The notes: generated by a model not told the origin, from the letters alone. Shown: positions 1-8,695, counted from the stretch's first letter. The stretch is DNA of 64,000 nucleotides from Streptosporangium canum (GCF_900113865.1 NZ_FOQY01000037.1:20369-84368); one strand, 5' to 3'. A program made the numbers and translations.

Positions 1-660
1 GGTCGCGGGCTGGAGGTCGGCCTCCAGGGCGTAGTTGCCGTTGATGATCGCGGCGTCCACGTCCTCCAGGGAGCGGGGAAGCTGGGCGGCCTCCAGGGGC
101 TTGAACTGCAGGCCCTTGGGGTTGCCGGCCACGTCGCGCTCGGTGGCCTTGACGCCGACGCCCTCCTTGAGGGTGATCACGCCGTTGTCGGCGAGGAGCT
201 TGAGCGAGCGGCCCAGGTTGCTCGTGTCGTTCGGCAGGGCCACCGAGGCGCCCTGCGCGAGCTCGGTGACGTTCTTGATCTTCTTGGAGTAGAGGCCGAG
301 CGGCTCGATGTGGACCGGGGCGACCCAGCTCAGCTTGATGTCCTTGCCCTTGGAGAACTCCTCCAGGTACGGGATGTGCTGGAAGTAGTTGGCGTCCAGG
401 TTGCCCTCGTCGAGCTGGGTGTTGGGCTGGACGTAGTCGGTGAACTCGACGATCTCCAGGTTCAGCCCTGCCTTGGCGGCGAGGTTGTCCTTGACGTATT
501 TGAGCACCTCGCCGTGGGGCACGGGGTTCACCCCGACCTTGAGCGGGGCGTCGGCCTTGGGTGCGGCGGCGGGCTCGGCCGTGTCGGTCGAGGCTCCGCC
601 GCACGCGGCGAGGCTTCCGGCCAGGATCAAACCGGCCACGACCCCGAACAACTTGCGCAT
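1..660 (-). CDS. metQ: MetQ/NlpA-family methionine ABC transporter lipoprotein (3' end beyond window)
   Basis: Substrate-binding lipoprotein of a D/L-methionine-type ABC importer (MetNIQ), anchored outside the membrane. The visible 220 codons begin MRKLFGVVAGLILAGSLAAC, a signal peptide ending in a lipobox (LAAC). Family hallmarks follow: KVGVNPVPHGEVL, FTDYVQPN, DANYFQHIPYLEEF and ALPNDTSNLGRSL. The C-terminal part continues past base 1. An SD-like GGGGAGAG precedes the ATG. The DUF305 gene lies upstream on the same strand, but 88 bases separate them and hold a palindromic site, so metQ probably has its own promoter. The transporter ATPase and permease are not in view. The substrate within the family (methionine or another amino acid) is inferred. 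Confidence 0.9.
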   Translation of the reverse strand, partial: MRKLFGVVAGLILAGSLAACGGASTDTAEPAAAPKADAPLKVGVNPVPHGEVLKYVKDNLAAKAGLNLEIVEFTDYVQPNTQLDEGNLDANYFQHIPYLEEFSKGKDIKLSWVAPVHIEPLGLYSKKIKNVTELAQGASVALPNDTSNLGRSLKLLADNGVITLKEGVGVKATERDVAGNPKGLQFKPLEAAQLPRSLEDVDAAIINGNYALEADLQPAT

Positions 661-670
661 GACTCTCCCC

Positions 671-701
671 TATTTCCCTTACATTAGGTAGGAAATATTG
701 C
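671..701. promoter_or_regulatory. Palindromic operator upstream of metQ (CymR-box-like)
   Basis: TATTTCC (671-677) and GGAAATA (691-697) form a 7-bp inverted repeat across 13 bases, 27 bp in all. TAGGTAGGAAATATTGC (685-701) recurs with one mismatch at 13032-13048, upstream of the amidohydrolase/cysteine dioxygenase operon. The length and the GGAA half-site resemble the Rrf2-family CymR boxes of sulfur genes in Firmicutes. That link is inference. Confidence 0.55.
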
Positions 702-748
702 ATACGGGAGAGCGTGCGAACAAATCGATCAACGGCCCTGAGACCCGG

Positions 749-1369
749 TCACTGGTCCAACAGCGCCAGCATCTGCTTGATCTGCGCGGAACGCGAGGCG
801 TCGACCCGCTCCGCCATCGCTTTGACCTCGGCGTTCAGGCCGGTGGCCACCTCCATCCTGGCCAGTTGGATGGCGTCGTCCTGCTGGGCGATCATCATGT
901 TGAGGAACTTCTTCTCGAAGTCCGCCGGAGCGGCGTCGGCGACCGCGGCGATCTCCTCCTCGCCCACCCCCGGCATGCCTCCGTGGGCGGCGTGCTCGTC
1001 GGCCCTGGCGGTGGCGGGCCGGCGCCAGCCGATCAGCCGTTCGGACATCGACGCGGCCTCCGTCTCCTGGGTCGTGGCGATCGCCGCCGCCAGCGTCCTG
1101 ACCTCCTCGCGGGCGGCCCGGTCCGGCGCCAGCCGTGCCAGCCGCACGCCCTGGCCGTTGTGGGCCATCATCATCTGGAGGAACATCACGTCGGCCGGGT
1201 TGTAGTCCCTGCCGGGGACGGCCGTCCCGCCCGAGGCTCGCGCGGGGCCGTGCGCCGCGTGGCCGCCGCTCTTGAGCCCCTCGCCGCCCTTGAGCTCCTG
1301 GATGCTGTGGGCACCGCAGCCGGTGAGAAGGAAGACGGCCAGGACGATCGGGCCCGCGCGCTTCACCAT
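749..1369 (-). CDS. DUF305-family lipoprotein
   Basis: A 206-residue exported lipoprotein (lipobox LLTGC near residue 18) of the DUF305 family, a four-helix ferritin-like fold often found with copper or other metal stress genes. Two helical repeats are seen, VMFLQMMMAHNGQGVRLA and FLNMMIAQQDDAIQLARME. In typical DUF305 proteins these positions read MMIPHHQ and MIRHHQ. Here the HH pairs have become HN and QQ, so a metal-binding role is doubtful. GAGGAG precedes the ATG. It lies upstream of metQ on the same strand, separated by 88 bases. Its function is unknown. Confidence 0.85.
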   Translation of the reverse strand: MVKRAGPIVLAVFLLTGCGAHSIQELKGGEGLKSGGHAAHGPARASGGTAVPGRDYNPADVMFLQMMMAHNGQGVRLARLAPDRAAREEVRTLAAAIATTQETEAASMSERLIGWRRPATARADEHAAHGGMPGVGEEEIAAVADAAPADFEKKFLNMMIAQQDDAIQLARMEVATGLNAEVKAMAERVDASRSAQIKQMLALLDQ

Positions 1370-1424
1370 GGACTCCTCTCGGGGGTGGGGCCGGGGCGGC
1401 CGTGACCGCCCCGGCTCCGCTGGA

Positions 1425-2285
1425 TCAGACGCGCTGCCACAGGGAGGGGACGTTCGGCGGCTCCCAGCCCGGCAGCGCGGTGTGCGGCTGCAGGCACTGG
1501 TAGGTCAGGCCACCGTAGGTCACCCGCGTGCCCGCCGGGTAGGCGGTGCCCGCGCTCCAGGTGCCGCCCGGCTGGGTGGCCGTCGGCGTCGGGGTCGGGG
1601 TGGGCGTGGGCGTCGGAGTCACAGTCGGCGTGGGCGTCGGCGTCGGCGTGGTGCCGCCGCCGAAGTCCACGTCGGAGCAGGTGTAGAAGGCCTCGGTGCT
1701 GCCCACCACGCGCTGCCAGATCGAGTAGATGAGCTGGCGGCCGCTGCGCTGCGGGAGGTTGATCGTCCAGTTGGTGAACGTGCTGGGGTTCTGGTTGTTG
1801 AACGTCTTGATCGGCTCCAGGTCCGACCAGCGCAGCGGCTGGGACGGGTTCCAGCTCTGCTTGGTGATGTAGAACTCGAAGTTGCTGTTCGCGTGGGGCG
1901 CGGTCGCGTGGTAGGTGATCGTCAGCGGCCCCGGGGAAACCTGCGTGGCGGGCCAGTCGGTCCGGGCGAGGTCGAGCCCGCGATACTTGTCACGTCCGGC
2001 GCTGCACAGCTTGCCGTCCGGGATGATCGCACGGTGGTTGCCGCCCGCCTCCAGGCGGGAGACCTCGTGCCAGTCGTAGAACGCCTGGGTGCCACCGGCC
2101 GCGACGGCCGCCTTGCACGCCTCCGACTTGGGGGTCTCCGGACCCTCCGTCTTGCAGACGTAGGCGCGGCTGGGTGGGTTCGACATGGATCCGTGGGCGA
2201 CCGCCGGAGCGGACGGCAACAGGGCGAGCAGAGATCCAACGGTGAGTGCGGCGGCCGCGGTGGCCGCCTTGTGTCGCAGGTGCAC
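1425..2285 (-). CDS. AA10 lytic polysaccharide monooxygenase with C-terminal CBM5-type domain
   Basis: Secreted copper enzyme that oxidatively cleaves crystalline chitin or cellulose. I chose the GTG at 2285, preceded by GGAGGAG, over the in-frame ATG 14 codons upstream. The signal peptide ends PAVA and leaves His31 as the mature N-terminal residue (HGSMSNPPSRAYVC), the first half of the histidine brace. The second His is in TITYHATAPHANSNF. A Thr-Pro linker (about residues 205-235) joins a chitin-binding module with the WSAGTAYPAGTRVTYGG and LWQRV features of CBM5/12. The CBM favours chitin as substrate. The gene stands alone in the window. Confidence 0.93.
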   Translation of the reverse strand: MHLRHKAATAAAALTVGSLLALLPSAPAVAHGSMSNPPSRAYVCKTEGPETPKSEACKAAVAAGGTQAFYDWHEVSRLEAGGNHRAIIPDGKLCSAGRDKYRGLDLARTDWPATQVSPGPLTITYHATAPHANSNFEFYITKQSWNPSQPLRWSDLEPIKTFNNQNPSTFTNWTINLPQRSGRQLIYSIWQRVVGSTEAFYTCSDVDFGGGTTPTPTPTPTVTPTPTPTPTPTPTATQPGGTWSAGTAYPAGTRVTYGGLTYQCLQPHTALPGWEPPNVPSLWQRV

Positions 2286-2532
2286 GTGGACTCCTCCTAC
2301 AGGGGGATGGAGGTGGGACATGTCCAACGGCCGACGGATAGCACGTTATTAACAAGAAACCTTACTAAAAATTAGGCCCTCGGCGCCATGGGTTCCGGCG
2401 CATCCGAAGAAGGATTCCCAGGTTCGCGGCCGCGACCCCACCGCGCCCCGGCATCCGCTCCCCCTTCGCCGACCGTCACCGTCGCCGGGAAGACCGCGAC
2501 GGCGAGGTCGTACGGCGGACAGCGGGCGGCAA

Positions 2533-2592
2533 CAGGCAGGCGGGCGGACAGACAGGCGGGCGGGCAGGCAGGCGGGCGGGCAGGCAGGCGGC
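2533..2592. repeat. Low-complexity GGCAGGCGGGC tandem repeat
   Basis: About 60 bases made almost entirely of CAGG, CGGG and GGCG tetramers in irregular tandem (for example CAGGCAGGCGGGCGG). It is purely non-coding and is a likely slippage-prone site. Confidence 0.8.
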
Positions 2593-2660
2593 AGACACGG
2601 GCGGCAGGCGGCTCCCGTCGGGCACCGACGGGAGCGGCGCCCGGCGGCACCGGTCCCGCC

Positions 2661-2697
2661 GGGCTCACCTCCGGCCCCACTCCCCCCGGTGAGGCCC
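2661..2697 (-). terminator. Possible terminator after the small secreted protein gene
   Basis: GGGCTCACC (2661-2669) pairs with GGTGAGGCCC (2688-2697), with one bulged G and an 18-base loop. It lies 18 bases past the stop of the minus-strand gene ending at 2715. There is no T-run, as is common in high-GC DNA. Confidence 0.4.
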
Positions 2698-2714
2698 GAT
2701 CTCCCGTTGTGAGG

Positions 2715-3083
2715 TCAGTAGAGCGCGTAGCACTCGACTTCGGACCGGCGCTCCGTCAGCCCCGCCATCACCGAGTGCTGGACGCACGCGGCCTCCCGCT
2801 TGCTGAGCATCAGGTTTCCGCAGACCGTGACCCCGGAATACGTCCGGCAGTCCAGGCTGGAGTTCTCCGCCCCGATCCGGTAGTCGTTCTCGACCGCCGA
2901 CCGGCACTGGCTGCGCAACTGCTCCGTGTCGGCGTACCGGCACTGGTTCATCAGAACCCGGTACTGGTCCCGGCCCACCGGCGTGCCATCGTCCAGCGCC
3001 CGCGCCTGCGCCGACGTCCCCGTGGCGACGATTCCAGAAGTGACGACGATGAACAGCGCCGCCGCATACATGAGTCTTCTCAC
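2715..3083 (-). CDS. Small secreted cysteine-rich protein of unknown function
   Basis: About 122 residues with a signal peptide (MYAAALFIVVTSGIVATG, then a likely cleavage after AQA). The mature part has six cysteines in MNQCRYAD, RSQCRS, LDCRTY, TVCGNL, AACVQ and VECYALY, spaced as three possible disulfides. I chose GTG 3083, preceded by GGGGGGAG, over the ATG six codons earlier. I do not recognise a domain. It is monocistronic, between non-coding stretches. Secretion and disulfides are inferred from sequence only. Confidence 0.7.
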   Translation of the reverse strand: MRRLMYAAALFIVVTSGIVATGTSAQARALDDGTPVGRDQYRVLMNQCRYADTEQLRSQCRSAVENDYRIGAENSSLDCRTYSGVTVCGNLMLSKREAACVQHSVMAGLTERRSEVECYALY

Positions 3084-3359
3084 GATGGCTCCCCCCGCCA
3101 TACGGTCCTCAAATCGGACTTTACAGGGGAAACGTCACTTGTTGTGTGCGTGTCGACACTGTTCTCCTGATCGAATCTCCTGATCGAGCGTCAAGATGAT
3201 CTAAAGTTCACCACGCTCACGGTCGATTCTCCCGCCCGGCACCGGCCTTCCCGCCGACGGCGCCCTCTCCCCGGCGCCGAGCCGGCACATCCTGCCCGGA
3301 TGCGGACCTTCGACCGGCGGCACGCCCTCCCCCGGGGTCGCCTTCCTCGGCGCGACCCT

Positions 3360-4268
3360 TCAGCCGACGGTGAGAACGACCTTGCCGCGGCCGTGGCCGG
3401 CCTCGACCTCGCGGTGGGCGTCGGCGGCCTGGTCCAGCGGGTAGGTCCGGCGGACGTGGAAGGTGAGCGCGCCGTCGGAGTAGAGCTCGGCGAGCTCGGC
3501 GAGGCGGGAGGCCAGCCGCACCCCCCGGGTCACCTGGACGCCCAGTTCCTCCGCCTTGTCGTGCTCGACCAGCGTGACGATGCGGTCGCCCTTCACCAGC
3601 CGCAGCGAGACGTCGAGCGCCTCGCCTCCCGCGCCGTCCAGGACCATGTCCACCCCACCGGGAGCGAGGGCCCGCACCCGCTCCAGCAGGCCCTCGCCGT
3701 ACGCGACCGGGATCGCGCCGAGCGAGCGCAGGTAGTCGTGGTTCTCCTCGCGCGCGGTGCCGATGACCGTGGCCCCCCAGAGCCGGGCGAGCTGCACCGC
3801 GGCGGTGCCGACCGAGCCGGCGGCGGCGTGGACCAGGACCGTGTCGCCCTCCCCCACCCCGAGCTGCCGCAGGGCGATGTGGGCGGTCTGGGTGCCGGCG
3901 GTGAAGCCGCCCGCCACCTCCCAGGGCATGTTCGCGGGCTTGGCCGTGACGTTCTCGGCCGGGACCACGATGTATTCGGCGTAGGAGTTCAGCAGGTTGA
4001 AGCCCAGCACCTCGTCGCCCACAGAGACCCCGCGCACCCCCTCACCCACCTGGTCGACGACCCCGGCGAACTCGTTGCCGGGGATCCGGGGCAGGTCCCC
4101 GCTCACCCCGGCCGGCATCCACCCCTGGCGCACGGCCACGTCGAACGGCTGCACGCCCGCCGTCCTGACCCGCACCCGCACCTGCCCCTCCGCTGCCTCG
4201 GGCGTCTCGATCTCCATGGCCCGCAGCACCTCGGGCCCGCCGAACTCGGAAAAAGCAGCGGCCTTCAT
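3360..4268 (-). CDS. Zinc-free MDR-family NADP-dependent oxidoreductase (quinone reductase-like)
   Basis: A 302-residue medium-chain reductase of the quinone oxidoreductase/zeta-crystallin branch. The GroES-like N-terminal part (MKAAAFSEFGGPEVLR, PRIPGNEFAGVVDQVG) is followed by a Rossmann domain with the nucleotide-binding stretch VLVHAAAGSVGTAAVQLA. No structural or catalytic zinc ligands are present, as expected for this branch. The start is the ATG at 4268, preceded by GAAGGAG. The longer ORF upstream has no ribosome site. The natural substrate is unknown. It is likely a single-gene unit. Confidence 0.88.
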   Translation of the reverse strand: MKAAAFSEFGGPEVLRAMEIETPEAAEGQVRVRVRTAGVQPFDVAVRQGWMPAGVSGDLPRIPGNEFAGVVDQVGEGVRGVSVGDEVLGFNLLNSYAEYIVVPAENVTAKPANMPWEVAGGFTAGTQTAHIALRQLGVGEGDTVLVHAAAGSVGTAAVQLARLWGATVIGTAREENHDYLRSLGAIPVAYGEGLLERVRALAPGGVDMVLDGAGGEALDVSLRLVKGDRIVTLVEHDKAEELGVQVTRGVRLASRLAELAELYSDGALTFHVRRTYPLDQAADAHREVEAGHGRGKVVLTVG

Positions 4269-4485
4269 CGGAAACTCCTTCGCTCGTGTCTGCCGGACCC
4301 ACTCTGCAACCTCAACCATGATTGAGGTCAACCGGCCAGGCTGCCACGTGCCGTCCGGCTCCTGCCGCGTGTGCCATGGGGCGGAGCCGAAGCCGGGACA
4401 GAAGGCCGCCAGACAGGCCCTGGCACCCGTGGCCGTCGGCCGCGCGCCTGCGCGGTACGGCCGTCAGCCGCCCGCGTCCATGCCG

Positions 4486-5499
4486 TCAGCCGTGCGCGCC
4501 CGGGTCGTACGGCGCGCGCCGTTGCAGCAGGAACAGCCAGGTCATGGACGGCACCACCAGCAGCGCGCCCACCGCGAGCACGACGAGTGTGGCACCGAGC
4601 ACCGCCGGGTCCGCCGCGGCCACCTCGACGGTGAGGCCGGGAGGGAGCATGACCGGATACTGCGCGAGCGGCCACCCCCACAGCACCGCCGTGACGGCCA
4701 GCGCGGCGGTGATCCGGACGGACAGGTAGCTCCGCCGCCACAGCAGGGCCAGCGAGAGCAGGCCGAGCACGGCCGCGGCGACGACAAGGGGCAGCGCACG
4801 GTGGGTGAGGCCGTCGAACAGCCGGGGGGCGTCCCAGCGCACCACGGCGACGCCGCCCAGCACGACGGCCCCGGCGCCGAGGCCCGCGGACAGCGCCCTG
4901 CGCCGGAACCCCTCGGCCAGGCCGGGCAGTCCCGCCCGTCCCGCGTCGTCGCACAGGTACACCGCGGCGAGGTAGGCGCAGACGCCGACCGCGAGGACCC
5001 CGCCGAGCAGCGAGGTCGGATTCAGCCAGCTCGTCAGGAGGTCTCCGGCCGCCAGACCGGGAGGGACGCGCCCCGAGGCGATCCCCCCGGCGACCGTGCC
5101 CAGGAAGAAGGGCGTCAGCACCGAGGAGGTCGCGAAGGCGGCGCCGAACAGGCGCTGCTGCCACAGCTCCGTGCTGGCCTTGCGGAAGACGAAGGCGGCC
5201 CCCCGGGCGATGATGCCGAGCGCAGCCAGCGTCAGCGGGATGTAGAGCGTGGACATCACCGCGGCGAACACCGGCGGGAAACCGGTCCACAGCACGACGA
5301 TCACGAAGATCAGCCAGACGTGGTTGGCCTCCCACACCGGACCGATGGAGTGCTCGATGAGGCGCCGCTGCGGCATGCCCGCACGGCTGCGCCCGGCCAC
5401 CAGGTCCCAGAAGCCGCCGCCGAAGTCGGCTCCGGCCAGCAACGCGTAGAGCGTCACGCCCACCCACATCACGACCAGCAGGATCTGCGCCGCGTCCAT
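4486..5499 (-). CDS. cydB: Cytochrome bd oxidase subunit II
   Basis: Membrane subunit II of the quinol:O2 oxidoreductase. The 337 residues span about eight or nine helices, beginning MDAAQILLVVMWVGVTLYAL. Family marks are GADFGGGFWDL, EANHVWLIFVIVVLWTGFP and the LNPTSLLGG region. It follows cydA with a four-base gap, so the two are one transcript and translationally close. No cydDC assembly ABC genes follow in the window, unlike many actinobacterial cydABCD operons. Confidence 0.95.
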   Translation of the reverse strand: MDAAQILLVVMWVGVTLYALLAGADFGGGFWDLVAGRSRAGMPQRRLIEHSIGPVWEANHVWLIFVIVVLWTGFPPVFAAVMSTLYIPLTLAALGIIARGAAFVFRKASTELWQQRLFGAAFATSSVLTPFFLGTVAGGIASGRVPPGLAAGDLLTSWLNPTSLLGGVLAVGVCAYLAAVYLCDDAGRAGLPGLAEGFRRRALSAGLGAGAVVLGGVAVVRWDAPRLFDGLTHRALPLVVAAAVLGLLSLALLWRRSYLSVRITAALAVTAVLWGWPLAQYPVMLPPGLTVEVAAADPAVLGATLVVLAVGALLVVPSMTWLFLLQRRAPYDPGAHG

Positions 5500-5503
5500 C
5501 GGA

Positions 5504-6889
5504 TCACTCCGGTTCCTGGGGGGCGTGCGTCAGCTCCTGGGGGGCGCGCGCCATGCGCCGCAGGACGTAGACGGTGGCGACGGTGAGCACGGCGTAGACC
5601 AGCGAGACGACGACGAACCCGGCCCACAGGCCGGGCGCCGGGTTGACGGCGTCGAAGGTGCGCATCCTGCCGTAGACCACCCACGGCTGCCGGCCGACCT
5701 CCGTCACGACCCAGCCGGCCTCCACCGCGACGACGGCCGCCACCCCGGAGACGGCCGCGAGCCTCAGGAACCAGCGGGAGCGGGGCAGCTCACGCCGCCG
5801 TCCCCACGCCAGGACATACCAAGCCGACAGCAGAAGCAGGAAGAAACCGATCCCCACCATCGTGTCGAAGGCCAGGTGGACGGGGGTGACCGGCGGCCGG
5901 TCGGCCACCGGCACCTGGTCGAGCCCCTGGACGACGGTGTGCGGGCTGTAGCCGACCAGCAGGGACAGGCCGTTGGGGATCTCGATCGCGTAGCGCAGCT
6001 CACCGTCGACCACGAAGCCGCCCAGGCTGAGCGGCGCGCCCGCGCGGGTCAGGAAGAGCCCCTCCGCCGCGGCGAGCTTGGCCGGCTGGTAGTCGGCCAG
6101 GAACTTGGCCGCGTAGTCGCCCAGCAGGATCTGGATCGGGGCGAACACGGCCGCCATCGTGAAGGGGATCATGAAGCCCAGACGGTGGTAGCGGTCGCGC
6201 CGCCCACGCAGCATCGCCACCGCGTACACCCCCGCGGTGGCGAACCCGGCGACCATGAACGCCGCCACGATCATGTGCAGCGTCTGCGGCGGCGTGGCCG
6301 GGTTGAACATCGCCCTCCACGGGGCCACGTCCCTCACCCGGCCGTTCTCCACCACGAACCCGACCGGCTGGTTCATCCACGCGTTGGCGGTCACCACGAA
6401 GAACGCCGAGGCCACTCCGGCGATCAGCACGGGCACCCCGCTCAGCAGGTGGATTCTGGGCGGCAGCCGGTCCCAGCCGTACAGGTAGACGCCGATGAAG
6501 ATGGCCTCGACGAAGAAGGCGATCCCCTCCAGCGCGAAGGGCAGGCCGATCACCTCGCCGTAGGTCCCCATGAGCCCCGGCCACAGCAGGCCCATCTCGA
6601 AGCTGAGGATCGTCCCTGAGACCGCCCCGACGGCGAACAGCACCCCCATCGCCTTGGCCCATCGCCGGGCCAGCCGCATGGAGTCGCCGTCACCGGTGCG
6701 GATCGCCCGCCACTCGGCGTACAGCAGCAGGGCGGGCATGCCGACCCCCAGGCAGGCCAGCACGATGTGCCAGCCCAGCGAGAGGGCCATCTGCAGGCGC
6801 GCCGCGACCAGGTCCGCCGCGCTCGCCGGCCCGGCCGGCAAGACGAGCGCCGTCACCACGCAGGCGCCGACACCGCCCCCGATCCCCAT
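5504..6889 (-). CDS. cydA: Cytochrome bd oxidase subunit I
   Basis: Haem-bearing subunit I of cytochrome bd quinol oxidase, which reduces O2 at low oxygen tension. Visible hallmarks are ARLQMALSLGWHIVLA (haem b595 ligand His), SFEMGLLWPGLMG, PFALEGIAFFVEAIFIG, NAWMNQPVGF, a short Q-loop and the GRQPWVVYGRMRT signature. I take the ATG at 6889 (AGAGG six bases upstream), giving 461 residues. An in-frame ATG at about 6940 also has an SD-like sequence and cannot be excluded. The short Q-loop groups it with CioA-like forms. It is the first gene of cydAB. Confidence 0.93.
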   Translation of the reverse strand: MGIGGGVGACVVTALVLPAGPASAADLVAARLQMALSLGWHIVLACLGVGMPALLLYAEWRAIRTGDGDSMRLARRWAKAMGVLFAVGAVSGTILSFEMGLLWPGLMGTYGEVIGLPFALEGIAFFVEAIFIGVYLYGWDRLPPRIHLLSGVPVLIAGVASAFFVVTANAWMNQPVGFVVENGRVRDVAPWRAMFNPATPPQTLHMIVAAFMVAGFATAGVYAVAMLRGRRDRYHRLGFMIPFTMAAVFAPIQILLGDYAAKFLADYQPAKLAAAEGLFLTRAGAPLSLGGFVVDGELRYAIEIPNGLSLLVGYSPHTVVQGLDQVPVADRPPVTPVHLAFDTMVGIGFFLLLLSAWYVLAWGRRRELPRSRWFLRLAAVSGVAAVVAVEAGWVVTEVGRQPWVVYGRMRTFDAVNPAPGLWAGFVVVSLVYAVLTVATVYVLRRMARAPQELTHAPQEPE

Positions 6890-7139
6890 GACAGGCCTCT
6901 GCCCCGGCGCACTAAACGACAAACGACGCACACACCCCATAAGTCCACCTCTGGGCGTACGGCCTGCCCGGTACGGCGGACAGGCGAAAACCCGGCAAGC
7001 AGTCGTCGCCATGACGGTGCGGACGGGGGCGCGCGGGCATGGGCGTGGCGCGGGCGCGGACAGTGGCGCGGCGCGGGCGCGGAGGCCGGCTCGGAACGGG
7101 CGGGGCCGGAGATCCGGGGCCCGGAAAGGCCCGAAAGCG

Positions 7140-7177
7140 GAGAAGCCCGGTTCGGTGGTCACCGAACCGGGCTTCTC
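7140..7177 (-). terminator. Strong hairpin terminator downstream of tRNA-Lys
   Basis: GAGAAGCCCGGTTCGGTG (7140-7157) is perfectly complementary to 7160-7177, an 18-bp stem with a minimal loop. It begins 8 bases past the tRNA 3' end in the direction of tRNA transcription. Confidence 0.85.
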
Positions 7178-7184
7178 CGTGCTG

Positions 7185-7258
7185 TGCGCCGCCAGGGACT
7201 CGAACCCCGGACCCGCTGATTAAGAGTCAGCTGCTCTAACCAACTGAGCTAGCGGCGC
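7185..7258 (-). tRNA. tRNA-Lys (anticodon CTT)
   Basis: The minus strand folds as a standard cloverleaf. The acceptor stem is GCGCCGC/GCGGCGC, the D arm contains AGCTCAGTTGGTTAGAGC, the anticodon arm is GCTGA-CTCTTAA-TCAGC with CTT as anticodon, and the T arm contains GGGGTTCGAGTCCC. The discriminator is A and CCA is not encoded, as usual in actinobacteria. No duplicated 3' end suggesting an integrated element was seen nearby. Confidence 0.96.
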
Positions 7259-7906
7259 TTGCAACGGAGGTAACTCTAGCAGCAGACCCGGCGGCGACGC
7301 ACATCAGGCGACCACGGGGCGGCACCGCGGACGGAGCGGACAGAGCCGCACCACGGGCAGGACGAACGGAGCGGCACCACGGGCAGAGCGGACGGAATCG
7401 AGCCGGGCGGTCCCCCGGCCGCCCGGCCCGATCCGGCGAGGGGCCAGACGGCCCTTCGACCGTCGGCGCCAATCCCTGGACAGACTCGGGGCCGGACAGT
7501 CCCCCAACTGTCCGGCCCCGGCCTCCTCGCGGGCCTCTCCTTCGTCTCCCCCAAGACTCCGGCGGCGCCGCTCAGGGACGCGATCCCCCTCGCGTCCTGT
7601 ATCCGGTGAAAAGTCTCTGCAATGCTCCCCCCGGGCTTCGCAGAACCCCTTGACCTGCTTCAACAGTACAGAACCAAATGTAACGAGCACGTCATCCACG
7701 GGTTGATTTTGCGCCTACACCCAGGGTTGACCCGGTATTGCCGGACCAACGACGCGGGACGGGCAACCGCCGTCCGCGGGACGCGCCGGACCACTCTGGC
7801 AGAGCGGGCCGCGCCGGTCACTCTCGCGGAGCCGAGCATGCCGGATCACTCTCGCGGAGCGGACCGCGTCGGGCCATCCGGGCGACCGCCCGCCGGACGC
7901 GTCAGG
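7259..7906. other. Gene-free stretch with imperfect tandem repeats
   Basis: About 650 bases lie between tRNA-Lys and the OsmC gene. Bases 7318-7390 carry repeated GAGCGGCACCACGGGCAG-like units. Bases 7788-7868 carry three copies of a roughly 28-base unit built around CACTCTCGCGGAGC. An A/T-richer segment (about 7650-7720) may hold a promoter. I see no convincing gene on either strand. Confidence 0.6.
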
Positions 7907-8305
7907 TCACTCGGGCAGTTCGAGCAGGATCTCGGTCTTCTCCCGCAGCGCCCTGCTCACCGTGCAGTATTTCTCCTCCACGCGGTGGGCCACCGCGCGG
8001 AAGACCTCGTCGGCCTTCTCGTCGCCTTCCGGCAGCTCCACGTCGTAGGTGATGGTGATGGGCCCGAGCAGCGTCGGCTCCACCTTCTCCGCCTGGACGG
8101 TCATCGCCAGGCGGACCAGCCGGTGGCCGCGCTGGGCGGTGAGCGGCTCCACGGTGACGATGTTGCAGCCGCCGAGCGCCACGAGCAGCAGCTCGACGGG
8201 GGTGAACACCCCCTGCTCGTCGCCGCCGCCCATGGCCACCTCGGCCCCGCGGTCGTTGCGGGCCACGTACCCGTCGTCGGTCCGCTCGACTCGCACCTGT
8301 GCCAT
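7907..8305 (-). CDS. OsmC-family peroxiredoxin-like protein
   Basis: A 132-residue cytosolic OsmC/Ohr-fold thiol protein. The two conserved redox cysteines sit in LVALGGCNIVTVEPL and VEEKYCTVSRAL, the arrangement of the YhfA-type subgroup that reduces organic hydroperoxides or acts on modified thiols. The start is the ATG at 8305, with GGAGGAG seven bases upstream. The longer reading frame starting at 8335 lacks an SD. Which peroxide it handles cannot be told from sequence. Confidence 0.9.
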   Translation of the reverse strand: MAQVRVERTDDGYVARNDRGAEVAMGGGDEQGVFTPVELLLVALGGCNIVTVEPLTAQRGHRLVRLAMTVQAEKVEPTLLGPITITYDVELPEGDEKADEVFRAVAHRVEEKYCTVSRALREKTEILLELPE

Positions 8306-8365
8306 GACGACTCCTCCCGTAACCCTGCCGATCACCCTACCGAACCGGTCAGAGAGGGCGGCAGC

Positions 8366-8641
8366 CTAGGCTCCGGGGTGTTTGGAGAGGTAGTCGATGT
8401 AGAACGGGCGCAACGCCTCGCCGAGCTGCCCCTCGCCGGACGCCATGGCGTCGCTGAGCAGGGCGGAGACCCGGCTGAGGTCGTTCGCCGTCTCGTCCTC
8501 GTTCCCGGTGGAGGCCTCCGCCGCGGGGATCACCTTCAGCAGTTCCCACAGGAAGGCGAAGTCCCCGTGATGGACGGCGTAGCGGACCGCCCGATCATGT
8601 AGTTCCTGGGCCGACAGCGCCTCAAGCTCATCCGTTTCCAA
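8366..8641 (-). CDS. Small hypothetical protein
   Basis: A 91-residue acidic helical protein containing LSAQELHDRAVRYAVHHGDF, FLWELLKVIPAAEAS, ALLSDAMASGEGQLGEAL and YIDYLSKHPG. I do not recognise a domain. It looks like a conserved cytosolic actinobacterial protein. AAAGGAGG lies eight bases before a TTG at 8641. An ATG 16 codons further upstream (8689) is the alternative but would place that strong SD inside the coding region. It precedes the OsmC gene on the same strand. Confidence 0.65.
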   Translation of the reverse strand: METDELEALSAQELHDRAVRYAVHHGDFAFLWELLKVIPAAEASTGNEDETANDLSRVSALLSDAMASGEGQLGEALRPFYIDYLSKHPGA

Positions 8642-8695
8642 CTGACCCACCTCCTTTCGCCCCTTCTGCCCCCGGAATATGGCGATCATGCACGA

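Larger units (their letters stand above)
2286..2714. other. Gene-free stretch between LPMO and small secreted protein
   Basis: It holds the promoter side of the LPMO gene with an A/T-rich patch (about 2338-2375), the short tandem repeat at 2533-2592 and a hairpin at 2661-2697. I see no credible gene. Confidence 0.6.

Noticed and set aside
7185..7258. tRNA-Lys as an attachment site for an integrated element
   Set aside because: No second copy of the tRNA 3' end and no integrase were found in the window. Neighbouring genes look chromosomal.
7788..7868. Regular repeats of about 28 bases that could suggest CRISPR
   Set aside because: Degenerate, contiguous and without spacers.
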